NCBI RefSeq assembly: GCF_026745355.1 | Contig: NC_079206.1 | Location: 17,341,582-17,405,581, forward strand | Direction of reading: 5' to 3' | Length of the DNA: 64,000 nt | Origin: Beta vulgaris subsp. vulgaris | Lineage: Eukaryota > Streptophyta > Magnoliopsida > Caryophyllales > Amaranthaceae | Shown here: positions 1-11,304 of the stretch, piece by piece | Numbering within the stretch: position 1 is the first letter of the stretch | How the letters are laid out: every line of letters begins with the position of its first letter | Notes under the pieces: generated by a model | Told to the model about the DNA's origin: nothing | Databases searched by the model: none | What the model saw: only the letters and a program-made list of their open reading frames with translations | Translations under genes and position numbers: made by a program

Positions 1-184
1 TCAGATGGGGCTCTCCCCAAATCTTGTCGAAGAGGCAAGTGGCACTAAGAGAGTCCAGAACAGCAACGTCAAGCTCAGGGGCTTGAACAGTCACAAACGT
101 GGGAGTTGGATTTGGAATGTCTGAGAGAGGAGAACCCGGATCCTCTGATTGGAAGGAAGATGAACAGTTACACTGATTAGCCAT
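1..184 (-). CDS. partial LINE ORF1 (gag-like) N-terminus
   Basis: The frame opens at an ATG (184-182 on the minus strand) with MANQCNCSSSFQSEDPG and is still open at the window edge. The visible 61 residues are Ser/Pro/Asp-rich and end in LDSLSATCLFDKIWGEP. That stretch resembles the start of the DUF4283 domain of plant LINE ORF1 proteins, where a 'LSxTCLxGKxxxxP' segment precedes the RNA-binding part; the resemblance is from memory. The frame is open further upstream to about 280, but no other ATG is placed better. The protein would bind element RNA in a cytoplasmic RNP. Only the N-terminal tail is visible, so the family call is moderate. Confidence 0.4.
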   Translation of the reverse strand, partial: MANQCNCSSSFQSEDPGSPLSDIPNPTPTFVTVQAPELDVAVLDSLSATCLFDKIWGEPHL

Positions 185-637
185 ATGTTGGACAGGTGGG
201 GGTGGGCGAGAACCAACATTGTGATCAAGAGGGGCAATTGGCTTAGGATCGGGCCGATAAGAGTTAGGGGGAAGGGAATCATCAGAGCAAGAGGACTTAA
301 GGTAGCGGCATAGTTAGCTTCGGGGGGTAAATCATACATGAAAAGAGGATAGGAGGATAAAGGAGAAAAAAGAGTGAGGGAAAAGGAGAGAAAGATGGTC
401 GAAATGAATTGAACGAGGGTCATATTTATAGTAACCAAAAACCTTTGCCCAAGAAAAAAACCCCAACAGAAAAGAAGAGGGGAAAAGAGTAATGGACACA
501 AAAAGAGCAAAAACCAACACAATTAAGGAAATACAAGAAAATTTAACAAGACTCAAGCAACAAAACATGTGAATAAAGAAACATAAACACCCAATAAGAC
601 AGAGGCATACAACAAAGAAAAAACACAATAAATAAAA

Positions 638-1742
638 CGATTTTTTCACCAAATGCCCCCAACAAATCACGAAATTCACCATATAACCTTAATGTTTAAG
701 ATATTCACCATATACCCCTGAGTTTTCAAAACTGCGCACCAAATTCCCTTTTCGGTAACGGACGTTAAGTCCACGTTAGAGTTATTTACAATTTTCCCAC
801 TTTAACCCATAACCCTAAACCCCTTAACCATAACACTAATCCTAACCCCTAACCCACCCCACCCCACCCCACCCAGCCCAACCCCTACCCTCCCCCCCCC
901 CCCCCCCATTCCACCGCTGCAGCCCCACCCCCTCCAATCCCTCAGCGCCTAACCCCACCTCCTCAATTTTCTGCTCACCTGGCAGTCAATTTCCCCACCC
1001 CTCCCCCTGCCAGTCAATTTCCCCACCCCCTCCTCGTCGACTTCCCTAGTGCCGGGTTTCCCTAACCCTAAATCTTTCTCGCCACATCCCACGAGCCATG
1101 AAACCCACGACGGCACGAGTCATCATTGTGTTTTTTGTGTGACGCTGGGAGTGTGAGAGCACGATGACGAGAGGAGTGAAAGATTGACAGGCAGACGAGT
1201 GAGAAGAAGACGAGAGGAGTGAAAGATTGACAGGCAGACGAGTGAGAATAAGACGAGAGGAGAGAGAAGAAGATGAGTAGAGAAGACGTAGCGGTGACGC
1301 GAAGATGGAGAGCAAAAACGGTGGGGGCTGGAGAAATCGACGGAGAGGGGGTCGGGGAGGGGGTGAAGGCGTCGTCTTTGCTCGCTAGGGAAGAGGGGTG
1401 GGGGGCTGCGGCGGTAGAGGGAGAGGGGACGGGGCGGGGGCTGCGACGGTAAAGGGAGAGGGGAGGGGGTGGAGGCTGGTGGAGGGGAGGGGAAGCGGGT
1501 GCGGCTTATGGTTTAGATTTTAGGGTTAGGGTTTAGATTAGGGTTTAGATTAGGGTTTAGATTTTAGGGTTAGGAATTAATAATATAATATCATAAAATA
1601 AAATTAACGATAACTTAACATCCGTCAGAAAAAGGGTAGATGGTCACAATTTTTAAATCTCATGGGTATATGGTAAATATTTGAACATTAAGGGTATATG
1701 GTGAATTTCATGATATGTTGGGGATATCTGATGAAAAAACCG
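638..1742. mobile_element. non-autonomous Mutator-like element (MULE), 1105 bp
   Basis: Long terminal inverted repeats of about 135 bp match: 638-775 begins CGATTTTTTCACC, and the reverse complement of 1605-1742 begins CGGTTTTTTCATC. A perfect 9-bp duplication TAAATAAAA flanks it (629-637 and 1743-1751), the MULE signature. The interior is GC-rich with telomere-like CCCTAAA/TTTAGGG words just inside both arms (about 805-860 and 1505-1575). It also has a 45-bp tandem duplication (about 1168-1262). No transposase is present. The interior frame at 1046-1315 (minus) is low-complexity Ser/Leu and I do not call it a gene. Confidence 0.9.
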
Positions 1743-2607
1743 TAAATAAAATTAAAGACAAAGAGAGGGAAAAGAAACTTTCTTGGATTGGCTACGGAGC
1801 AACAAGGACGAGAGAGAAGGACTTAAGCAGCAAAGGCTTTCACCAAAGATAATAAATCCTTCACACACAACATCAGTGGGTACATTAGATAAGTAATCAT
1901 TTTTTTTTTCCCAATTTTCGACATTAAGAGAGAAAATATGTGGGCTAAAAATTGAACTTTCATCATTGCTTATTTTGGATTTGCTGAAAATGAACCCAAA
2001 AGATTCTCAAAAAGGAAGAGACCAAAAAGGGTTTGGGGCTTATCGGGGAAAAACCAAGACAAATTATCATTAAGGCTTTGTAATTGACGATTTTCGAGGC
2101 CAAAATATAATTTAGGCTCTGAAAAATCCCACCTAGCTAGGGATCAATAGCCGGGGAAGATTTTAGGGAGTATATCTGAAAGATGCTCGGAGAAGGCGAA
2201 GGGATTAGCAGGGAAGAAAACGAGGGCAGCGTAGTAGGGTTTTCATTTTTTTTCTTCTTTTTTCTCTTAGACTTTCTCTTTCTATCTCTCTAGAATTTTC
2301 TAACATCTTTTGGTTCATCAAATATTGTAGTGAATTAGTTATTTAATTAATTAGGAGCTATTCTTAGAATTATGTATAAAAATACCTTATTTCCAAACTC
2401 CAAATCATGACCAAACATTAAACTTAATATGGCTAACTCACAAAAAATCCCTAATATTATATTATCTATGTTTCTTTCTTTTGCTGGTGAGGGTTACGTC
2501 CGGACAAAGAGAAACAAAATAATCTACACGAAACAATAAAATGTGACATAACAGGTGCCTACATGCCTACATCTCTAACATCCTCAACTAAAGTGCACAA
2601 AATTCTA

Positions 2608-3211
2608 TTGTGCTCCCAGGAGCACGGTGCACACCATGCATCCAATAAATTTGTTCCATTTCCTATGAGTAAATGTTCTATTTTAACAAATGTTCATTTT
2701 AAGCATATTTTTTAGCAAAAAAATATGTTCTAGTTTTCGTAAAAATTGTTCTATTTTCAATAAACAAATGTTCTATTTCAACAAATGTTTGTTTTAAGCT
2801 TATTTTTTAGCAAAAATTTATGTTCTATATTTTGTGAATCCGTTTTATTTTCGATAAGCAAATGTTCTATTTTTAAAAATATTTTTTGAAAACTTATTTT
2901 CCACCAAAAAAATATGTTCTATTTTCACTGAGAATATGTTCTATATTTGAAGCATATGTTCTATTTAAGTAATTGAATTATGGTAATGTTCCACTTCAAC
3001 AGTAAAATGTTCTTTTTCATAAATAAATTCTTGTAATGTTCTATTTCAACAATAAAATGTACATTTTCGTAAATGAATTTTGTAATGCTCCACTTCAACA
3101 GTATAATGTTCGTTTTCGTATTCGTAAATGTTCGTTTTCGTATTAGTAAATGTTCTATTTTGTATTGTGGGAGCACAATTCTCATTATGCTCCCGGGAGC
3201 ACAATGCACGC
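2608..3211. mobile_element. inverted-repeat element filled with TGTTCTATTT repeats
   Basis: The ends carry the palindromic word GTGCTCCCRGGAGCAC in inverted arrangement (about 2612-2632 and 3180-3204). Between them about 550 bp consist almost wholly of degenerate repeats of AATGTTCTATTTT and AAATGTTCGTTTTCGTA. No coding frame is credible. I could not settle a clean TSD (GCACAAAATTCT against GCACGCATTTCT is only approximate), so the superfamily is open. Confidence 0.45.
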
Positions 3212-3352
3212 ATTTCTAAAGTGCTACTAAGCTCCAAATAGGGATTCTAATACTGAATTTACTTAAGTGATTGTTCTGCACTTCTTTTAGCAAGACAATA
3301 TGTAACTCTAATACCTTTTACTATAGACATGTATATATGATTCTATCATCCC

Positions 3353-3529
3353 CAGGTGCGGATCTAGGGGGTGACCTATCCGGATCTCGGCCCACCCCAT
3401 GATCCAAAATAATCATAAGTAACCTATCTGGAATAGTAATGCACATAGGTATGATAGAGCAGGTGGTTTTCAAAGAAATTAATCAATAAGTTCGGCCCAT
3501 CCTATATAGAAATCCTAGATTCGGCACTG
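3353..3529. mobile_element. hAT-type MITE, 177 bp
   Basis: The left end CAGGTGCGGATCTAGG and the reverse complement of the right end CAGTGCCGAATCTAGG form terminal inverted repeats of the plant hAT type. Flanking 8-bp duplications are ATCATCCC (3345-3352) and ATCCTCCC (3530-3537), with one mismatch. There is no coding capacity. Confidence 0.75.
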
Positions 3530-4122
3530 ATCCTCCCATGATTAATTTTTAACCTTAGTTCATATCATATGTAATTGTATTGCCCATGTAATACTATGTA
3601 ATCATTTCTAACCAATAAATATAAATGTAATTCTTTACTTTCATGAATCTCCAAAATCGCCTTTATTATTTAGTGGTGCAACTGTGCAAAATTGTATAGA
3701 AATGGTTCCTGATCTTCCTAAGAAAACTGTATGAAAGATAGAAAGTATTAAATTATGTGGAGGCCCAACGAATAATAGGTCTTCTCAATGGGGCCTATTA
3801 ATGATCAAATGGGCTGGAAAATGTGGGACTACACATATTCTAAAATCTAATAGCTTAAGGTCAGGTCATAAGTTTACCGGGTCCAGTTAACGTCGATCCT
3901 GAAGCTGATGTTTATCTTTTTTTTTTTTTGAGGGGAAGCTGATGTTTATCTAGATTCCAGAGTGAGAATGATACAGTAATTGCCCTTGTCGATCCCCTCT
4001 TCAATTTTTTTTTTTTTTTTTTTGTCAGAACTCAGAAATTTATAGATACTTCCTTTTCATATTTAAGTGAATTAAATGGGTGTGTTCTATATATTAAAAG
4101 TTTCAAATTAGAATAAGTTATA

Positions 4123-4358
4123 CTCCATCTGTTTCAAAATATAAGACATTCACGTTTTACAAAAATTTGCTTTGACCATAAATATTTCTCAAATCCGATA
4201 AGCAAAACTTATAAAAATTATACCGTTGGATTCGTCTTGAAAAATACTATAATAATATTATTTTTTTAAAATTTTCTATCAACATAAATTGAGAGTAATT
4301 AATGGTCAAAGTTCAACCTCGAACATCGTGCATGCCTTATATTGTGAAACGGAGGGAG
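4123..4358. mobile_element. Stowaway (Tc1/mariner) MITE, 236 bp
   Basis: It starts CTCCATCTGTTTCAAAATAT and its right end reads CTCCCTCCGTTTCACAATAT in reverse complement. TA dinucleotides flank it at 4121-4122 and 4359-4360. This is the standard plant Stowaway consensus; the interior is AT-rich and non-coding. Confidence 0.85.
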
Positions 4359-4985
4359 TAGTTTATTGGAACTTAATTAAATTTATTGAAACTTTTTGTG
4401 AAATTATATTTCCTCAAATTTAGTTATTTCTTTTTAGTTCTTGTTTTTTGTTTGTTATTTTAGTGGTAGGTCTTAAATTGTTGTGGATTCAAGTAATTGT
4501 TGATTCTTTGAGAAGATTTAATTTGGGAGCTTATCCATTTTTCAGCGATGTTTGTCTTTCCCCCTCATGATGAGTTACAAGAAGTTGTCTTTAGTTGGAC
4601 ATGGGGAGAACCGAGAAGGTGTGTTATTGCAGTGAATTATCTACTTGATTTCCTTCGTGCACTTTTTTATTCTATATATTTTTGTACTTATATCTTGTAT
4701 TTGTAACCATCCTCATTGATGCTTTAGTTTAAGTTGTGTCTCTTGTGTAGAAACTTCTAGTTTTCTTTCTCTGATTAAAAAAAAAAGTGTTGATATATAT
4801 AATAGTAATAGTGCTTAATGTATTTGCTGGTTACTAAATATAATCTTTTTTTAAAAAAAAGAAATTATAACTTATAATATAAGTTGGAGGAAGCAGATAC
4901 TAAGAGTTTTAATCAATTTATATTATATTGATACCTGTCTAATAATGAATCATGTGTATAATATATAAAGGTGATATATAAAGGT

Positions 4986-5019
4986 GATATATATATATAT
5001 ATATATATAATAATATATA

Positions 5020-5073
<54 letters not shown>
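4986..5073. repeat. (TA)n microsatellite
   Basis: About 88 bp of nearly pure TA dinucleotide with two short interruptions. Confidence 0.9.
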
Positions 5074-5078
<5 letters not shown>

Positions 5079-5603
5079 TGGGTTCTAGTGAGAACCCTTT
5101 TATGGTGAGAACCGTGAGAACCACCTAAAATGAGCAAAAACTTCCTAAAATGAGAAAAAAATATTATGATTAACTCCATACTTTTATCTAAAGACTTATC
5201 GTAAATAGATCATAAAATAATATTTTCTAAGATAACTATCTATTTCGAAGATATAAATCATATATTTATTATACTGTAATATTTCTAGTACCCCTTCACA
5301 TTCGTAATGGTAGTAATACACACAATTGTAATTGGGGAAACAATATCAAAAATAACATTAAAAATCAGATCAAACAAATGATTTATAATCAATTGTAGGG
5401 CCAGATCAATCGGATGGACTAGAACTTATATTCATTTTTCTGTTTTTTTTTTTTTTTTGACATCAAGAAAATTTGCATTAATTAAAATTGAAAGTACAAC
5501 CTAATGCTAGTACAATAAAATAGATGACAAAGCAAATGAAACTAGAAGAGCTTCATTTGCTCTTACATACTCTACGAAATAAAAACAAACTATTGCATAG
5601 TCA

Positions 5604-6141
5604 TAGGTCCGTCTCGAACTATATAGAGGCCCTGTGCGAACAAATATGTGAGAATTTAATAATTTAATAATACTATCCATTCATGATTCTTCACTTCATG
5701 TAATCAGATTATCAAAAAATAGTACCCCAAATTAAATAAGTAAATTATTTGGGGACTATTTCTTATGATTAAAAGATAAATGTAAGTTGAAATGGATTGC
5801 AAATAAATAGGTGATAAAAGAATTTTCCAATTTAAACCACATTTTTCGGTGTTTCATTTGAGGTTAATTGGAAACATGGATTGGAAGATTATGTTGAAGT
5901 GATAATTAGAGGCTTGAATTAAGAGTAATCAATATAAGGTGAATGCGTTTCCCAAAAAAATGAGAAGGTGAATGGTTTTGAGAATTAAGACTTGCAGAAA
6001 ATTAAAAATACGCATATTGTGGGAATTGAAAAGTCAATAAACCTTTTCTTTTTACTACTTGGACTAACTCTATTTTGGAGCCCTCATAATTAAGGGGCCC
6101 TGTTCCATGGAACATGTTGAACTTGGTAATAGCCGGCCCTG
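5604..6141. mobile_element. hAT-type element, 538 bp, nested in retroposon
   Basis: The left end TAGGTCCGTCTCG and the reverse-complemented right end CAGGGCCGGCTAT resemble the plant hAT 'YAGGGCCGG' terminus. A perfect 8-bp duplication CATAGTCA flanks it (5596-5603 and 6142-6149). The flanking identity extends to TGCATAGTCATA, so boundaries could shift by a few bases. No transposase is visible. Confidence 0.75.
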
Positions 6142-6664
6142 CATAGTCATAACAACTTAGACTAATCGCGAGCGAAGCGATGAGGATGGGGGACCAAGGT
6201 CTTGATGAAACAGACCTAAAATGAGAGGGGACCTGTTGAAAGGCAGTACAAAACCGATCTTCAAAAGGAGATTGCCGCAACTCAGCTAGTAACTTCGAAA
6301 GTTCACTAACAACAAAATCCCAAGGTCCTTGAATAGAAACACCTTCCTGGGATTCTACTGATGAAAGTAACCAAGAAATCACCTCCTGTGGTGACTTCTG
6401 ACCCTTGAACAAGGGTAACCAAAGTTTAGTCTCGCAAGACTGAAACTCGAAATGCGTGGAGGACATAACTTGCTCCAAATTAAATTGGAGGGCCTCCCAC
6501 AAGATGCATTTTTGAGGTGTGATGACGGCAAAGGCCATCACTTTAAAAGTGGGCGACTTGTAAAGACTAAAATTACCCAATCGACGGACTCGAAGATCCG
6601 TCTTTGCAATCACAAACCTAGAAGATCTAACCACAACAGGAATCAAAAGATCATCACCTCTCAT
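6002..6664 (-). CDS. unrecognised protein of retroposon, C-terminus replaced by hAT insertion
   Basis: The frame starts MRGDDLLIPVVVRSSRFVI and codes for 220 aa as it stands. I do not recognise the family. Visible pieces are a basic N-terminal part (about residues 1-45), a segment with WLPLFKG and VISWLL (about 75-95), a Leu-rich helix-like stretch VVSELSKLLAELRQ (about 109-122), and a hydrophobic end LIASLAISLSCYDYA. From about residue 175 (position 6141 downward) the codons belong to the inserted hAT element. Before that insertion the frame continued about 30 codons past it, to a stop near 5500, just ahead of the poly(A) tract. It lies in a retroposed unit with 12-bp TSDs, so it is either a LINE-family accessory ORF or a processed copy of a host gene. 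Confidence 0.5.
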   Translation of the reverse strand: MRGDDLLIPVVVRSSRFVIAKTDLRVRRLGNFSLYKSPTFKVMAFAVITPQKCILWEALQFNLEQVMSSTHFEFQSCETKLWLPLFKGQKSPQEVISWLLSSVESQEGVSIQGPWDFVVSELSKLLAELRQSPFEDRFCTAFQQVPSHFRSVSSRPWSPILIASLAISLSCYDYAGPAITKFNMFHGTGPLNYEGSKIELVQVVKRKGLLTFQFPQYAYF

Positions 6665-7567
6665 CTTACCCGATACTTCAACCCCTATATATTCATAACT
6701 AGATCTAATAACCCTAAATTAAAACGTAAAACAAGAACAGAAGCAAGATACCCAAAACAAAACAACAACCAGTACATGATAGATGGATACCACACCAAAA
6801 CCAGCACCATATAAACTTCAGAATCTTCACGGCCGACGATGGAGTCCTGAGCGAGCCAACAAACCGACACCTGAACACTAGAGGGGAACGAGAAGAGGAC
6901 ATTAATACTAAAGCTCAAAACAGAGCAGGGGTATGGGGAGGGGAACCTAGAACTAACCACTTTGACAACGAACAGGGGTTCGGGGAAGGGGAAAACTAAT
7001 CCTAACTTCAAGCACTAAGAAACAGGGGTATGGGGAGGGGGAACTAACCCTAAAACTAGGACAACACAGGGGGACTCACGGCACGCAGGGAAACTGGAGG
7101 ACACTGTGGTGGACAATTCGACACAGACTCGACGACAGGGACGGGGGAGGGGGACGATGAGGACAATGCGGGGAGAGGGAGGGTAAGGACGACGGGAAAC
7201 AGGGGGTATAGGAGGGCTAAAAACTGACGTGAAGGGGAACGACGACGGAGGGGTACACGGCGGAGGTTGAGACGGACGGACAGATGCTACGGAGGACGAC
7301 GGGGAGGGGGAAGTATAACAACGAAGGGAAAAAAACCAAACTAACCTATAAACTGAAGAAAACGAAAAGTTAACCGTCGGAAAGGGTGGAAGCAGGCTCG
7401 CCGGCGGCTAAGAGAGCGGCGTGCGCTCAGCCAGCCACCAGCGAGCCGGCTCGAGGCGGCGCAGAGAGGAAGTGTTTTAGGGTTTTGAGGAGTTGAGTAT
7501 TCTAGAGAGAACGAAGAAGTTGAAATTCTAACCTACAGAGTAAATATACAAGGACTTCATTTTTCTG

Positions 7568-8457
7568 ATATTTACTAAGATAATAATGTATCTTGTAAAT
7601 ACTAATGATATATGTATTATACTGAAGTATTCTTAATAATAACCAAAACAATGTAAGTGTATATTGAAAAACATATTACTTTTTATTAATTACTTGATGA
7701 ACTATATGGTGTAGTAACATTTTCCTTTCCCTTCACTTTCAACCTATCTAATTTGCGGGATATGGAGATTTTCATCATTGCTTTCAGTTTTTGGACTTAT
7801 TTCGGGATGGTTATTTTTTAATTGTAACATTTCTCTTATTTAAAAGTTTCATATTAATTATAACACTTTTTTTATTTGATAATATCTTCTCGCTTATTAC
7901 ATGACCCTTATTTTTTATCTATCTCTTTCTCTCCTGTATTCACATGAATTTCTTAAAAAAAATGTGCAAATGGTATGTTGCAAATTGCAATAATTATAGA
8001 ATGGAGGAAGTATATAAACTCACACTTGTAAGTTGTAATCTATTCTGCCTCCAATTAAAAAATTGTACGCTCTCTTAACAACCTAGTATATTATATTTTC
8101 TTCCATACTTATGAATTAGCAAACACATTATTGGTATTTGGTGAGATTAGGGGTTTCTGTAGACACATAATCATGTCTCCCCATTTGAGTACCCGATTAT
8201 GATACATATTGCGGTCTCAATTTGTCTAATCCAATGGAGAGCTATCCCAAGAGTTAGGCCCAAAATTGTTTTTTTAAATCATAAAGCCTATTTATTTGTT
8301 TTAAAGATTCATAATCCAATTTTAAGGCCCAATTAATTATTTCAATAACTAAATATATTTTATTTTGAGCACAAAAATTAATTATTTTGAGCCCCATTCT
8401 TTAAAAATTCCAATAAATTATTCATGATAATTATTTGTATTTGTTTATTATTTGGAA
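7568..8457. other. AT-rich intergenic stretch
   Basis: About 0.9 kb with no supportable gene, RNA or element end; only AT-rich sequence with short frames full of stops. Confidence 0.5.
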
Positions 8458-8912
8458 TATTATCTCAGAGAATCCTAACATATACCTTTTTCCCAAATAA
8501 CCTCCACAATGTCACCCCTATTGCGAATAGCCCGAAATTCTGATTTGTCATTAAACCTGATGCAACTATAAATGGTGTTAGCTTGGTTTGACTTTGGATA
8601 GGTTTGGCGACATTTGAGAAGGTGATTGATGGCATCAAATGCGAAAAAGGTGGTTTGGCGCCCTATTAATGGTTTGCTGCTAACAATAAACCCCTTGAAT
8701 TATGCATCAAAACTAATGATCATCCTTTTGAATAGCCATCAACCACCTTCTTAAATAGCGTCAATCCAATCGAAAATGAAACCAAGTTAACGCAATTTGT
8801 AATATGTCATGTTTAATGACAAATTACAAATTTAGGGTTATTTGCGATATCAGTGACAATGTGGGGTTTTTTCGGAAAAAGGTTATATGTCAGGATTATC
8901 TGAGATAATATA
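8458..8912. mobile_element. fold-back (long-TIR) DNA element
   Basis: Both ends carry about 110-130 bp of inverted similarity. The left starts ATATTATCTCAGAGAATCC, and the reverse-complemented right starts ATATTATCTCAGATAATCC. Shared inner blocks include ACCTTTTTCC, ATTGTCAC and TTTGTCATTAAAC. Non-coding. I found no clear TSD; the long TIR suggests a MULE-type fold-back. Confidence 0.6.
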
Positions 8913-9482
8913 AATATTTTCAAGAATATTATTGTAATATCCAAAAAATCTTAAACGTACTTAAGTGAATAATTAACATAATAATATAGTTAGAACGTAT
9001 TTTATTTTATTCGTTCCACTAATCAAGCAACGTATGATAAAATGATTATAGAGTTTTAACATAAAAATTTACCAACTTAAATTATGACAGTAATTTATAA
9101 TTTATGATTTCATGAGTTAAACAAGAAGGCTAATATAGTTGATAATTCACTTAAAGTACAAAATGTCAACATTTCACCCAAAATTTCATTAAGTCACGTT
9201 TAAGAGTGTTAGTATGGAAAAATTTCTGATTTTTGGGTTGCAAAATAAAAAGAGAAAAGAGAAAACAAAGCTATGGTCAATTTCTCCCCCCCCCCCAATT
9301 AATGGTGTCCTCTTCCTCACTCGACCATGTCCATTTGTCACTCATGCAATCACAAGTTTATTTTCCTTCTTCAGTCAAATCTGTCACCAATCCTCACCCC
9401 AAGCTTCTTCAAGTTAACAAAATATGATTATTTACTTCACCATCTTCCTCCCAACCACTGATTTTAAACCTCCAAGCTCCAC

Positions 9483-9489
9483 TATAAAT
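9483..9489 (+). promoter_or_regulatory. putative TATA box of 5' LTR
   Basis: TATAAAT inside CCACTATAAATAGCC, about 100 bp before the GC-rich leader. The same motif is conserved in the 3' LTR (14464-14470). It is the best candidate for the element's U3/R promoter. Confidence 0.55.
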
Positions 9490-11160
9490 AGCCATGGAGA
9501 TTCAACATCAAGAACCCACCAACAATAACCTTCATCCTCTCTTCTCTCTCTAAACAGAAATTCAGTCAATAATCGCCGGAAAAATTGCAACTAAAAGAAA
9601 CCCAAAAGAAAACCCCAAATTTGTTCTCTCTCTCTCCTCTGTTTCGTCCCCCACGACCGACCACCGTCGGCCACCGCGCGCGTCACCTGCACCGCCTCCA
9701 GTTCCGTCCCCACCCCGCTGTCGTTCGTCGACCACCGCGCAGCTCGCCGGAGATCCGCGCCAGCCAGCACGCACGTTCTCTCTCTCTCCTCCTCGCGCTC
9801 TCTTTCGTCGCTCCTCTTCGCGCGTCACTGCAAGCACGCCACCGACGCCCAGCAACGCCGCATCGCACCGTCGCGCCGCTGCTCACACTCGCCGTCTGCC
9901 GCCGTTCGCCGGAGGTTCCCCTGCCACGTTTGTCGCCCTGCTCTAGTAGCAGAGGTAATCAATTACCTCTTATGTTCTTCCTTTTTTAAATTCTGATTTT
10001 CTTATTTACTAATTCTAGCCCAAGTTTATAACTTTTACTATTTAGTTTGGGCCTAAAAGAATACTTTTGGACTAGAACTTAGGTGTTTATAAATCTGAAT
10101 TTATTATGTTGGGCTAATGGAGTTAAACTAAAGCTGATTTAGTGTTTTATTAAATTATGTTAGTTTATTTATTAAGTTAATCTTGTTACTTTAGTATATT
10201 GAGCTTTGGTGGACTGATTTAGTTAGTTTCACTAAACCACCTAACTTATTTACTAAAATCTATTATTGGGGTTATAATTCATGATTTCTAAACTAGTTGA
10301 GTTGTTTAAAACTAATTAAAAATAATTCATTAAGCTTATAATTGAGTTTAAGTTATGAGAACTTCACTAATTCTTAAGTTTACTTGTAATAATTAGTTAC
10401 TTGACTTGTTAGTTTAAATGACTAAATAATATTAAAATAATGTTAATGGAGCTATTATAACTTTAAACTTAACGATTTATTTATGGATGACTAATTAGTT
10501 ATTATCTATGAACTAGAATAATGTTATGTTTTCGAAAGATTTATAATATGTAGTAATATAACTTTAATATTTCGATAATTTCTAAAAATATAGCTAAATG
10601 AGTTATTTCACCTAATTAGTTGATTAAAGAGTCACTTTAATTGAAAAGTTATTAACGATTAAGAAATAATGACCTTAAGGAGACCTTTACGACGTTATAA
10701 TGACCGCTATGACCTTAACAAGCGCTAATTAATATTTAGGCTTGATAGCTAAATAACGAAACGTTCATTAATAAAATTATTCTTGAATAGATTAAAGAAG
10801 ATAAAGGATATTACAAGCCTCCCCCGGCTATCATGGTTGGTAAGCAGGAATTCAGGTAACGTCTACTGCTAACACCCACAATCCCTTTCGAATGGTGTTT
10901 TATGGTTTTTCGCACTATGTTGTTGATTTATGGATTGTGGGATATGAAATGTTTTACGAATACGATGATTTTCGATGAAATGAAACGATTTCGATGTTAC
11001 GAAAATATGAGTATAATAATGCTATGGTTTAATGATGTTTCATGACTATGATTATAATGATGTAATGTAACTATGATATTTGAAACATGATAAAGTAAAG
11101 TGAAAGATGGTTCTTGGCAAGTATGTGGACATAGAAAATGTCACCTATGATGTGACCGCC

Positions 11161-11304
11161 TTTCTGGCAATATTTGGACACCGAGAGTGTCATCCATTTG
11201 TGGCCGCCTTTCTGGCAATATTTGGACACCGAGAGTGTCATCCATTTGTGACTGCCTTTCTGGCAATATTTGGACACCGAAAGTGTCACCCATTTGTTTA
11301 GGGA
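11161..11304 (+). repeat. 48-bp tandem repeat in 5' LTR, 3 copies
   Basis: Units begin TTTCTGGCAATATTTGGACA at 11161, 11209 and 11257, preceded by a degenerate copy. The same array is in the 3' LTR (about 16140-16284), so it predates the insertion. Confidence 0.85.

Larger units (their letters stand above)
1..2310 (-). mobile_element. 5' part of a LINE (cut by window edge)
   Basis: Read on the minus strand, 2310 to 185 looks like a LINE 5' untranslated region, starting in a pyrimidine/AG-rich leader near 2300. A reading frame then starts at 184 and runs off the window. A MULE (638-1742) with a perfect 9-bp TSD sits inside the leader. The 5' end is my estimate, and no TSD can be checked because the 3' end lies outside the window. 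Confidence 0.4.
5443..7555 (-). mobile_element. retroposed transcript or non-autonomous LINE-type retroposon
   Basis: A 12-bp duplication TTCATTTTTCTG flanks the unit (5431-5442 and 7556-7567). Its minus-strand 3' end is a poly(A) tract (T run 5443-5458). These are hallmarks of target-primed reverse transcription. On the minus strand a GC-rich, CT-rich leader (7555 to about 6670) is followed by one reading frame and a short 3' UTR. No RT or endonuclease is encoded, so it was mobilised in trans. A hAT element (5604-6141) was inserted later near the end of the frame. Without it the unit is about 1.57 kb. Confidence 0.75.

Noticed and set aside
91..522. 143-codon hydrophobic minus-strand frame near the left edge
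   Set aside because: Very Leu/Phe-rich from an AG-rich top strand; it overlaps the LINE leader and is out of frame with the ORF1 start at 184.
805..1575. Telomere-like TTTAGGG words
   Set aside because: As evidence of a chromosome end: they are degenerate, short, in both orientations and inside a MULE with perfect TSD.
4913..5179. Frame with (YI)n
   Set aside because: Translation of the TA microsatellite.
6685..7011. 108-codon minus-strand frame upstream of the retroposon ORF
   Set aside because: Lies in the CT-rich leader, overlaps a second frame, and has no recognisable domain; leader read-through is likelier.
9562..9989. Overlapping long frames on both strands in the GC-rich LTR leader (also 14463-14926)
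   Set aside because: Arg/Pro/Ala-rich translations on opposite strands of the same GC-rich DNA are a composition effect; they lie in an LTR leader and contain no domain.
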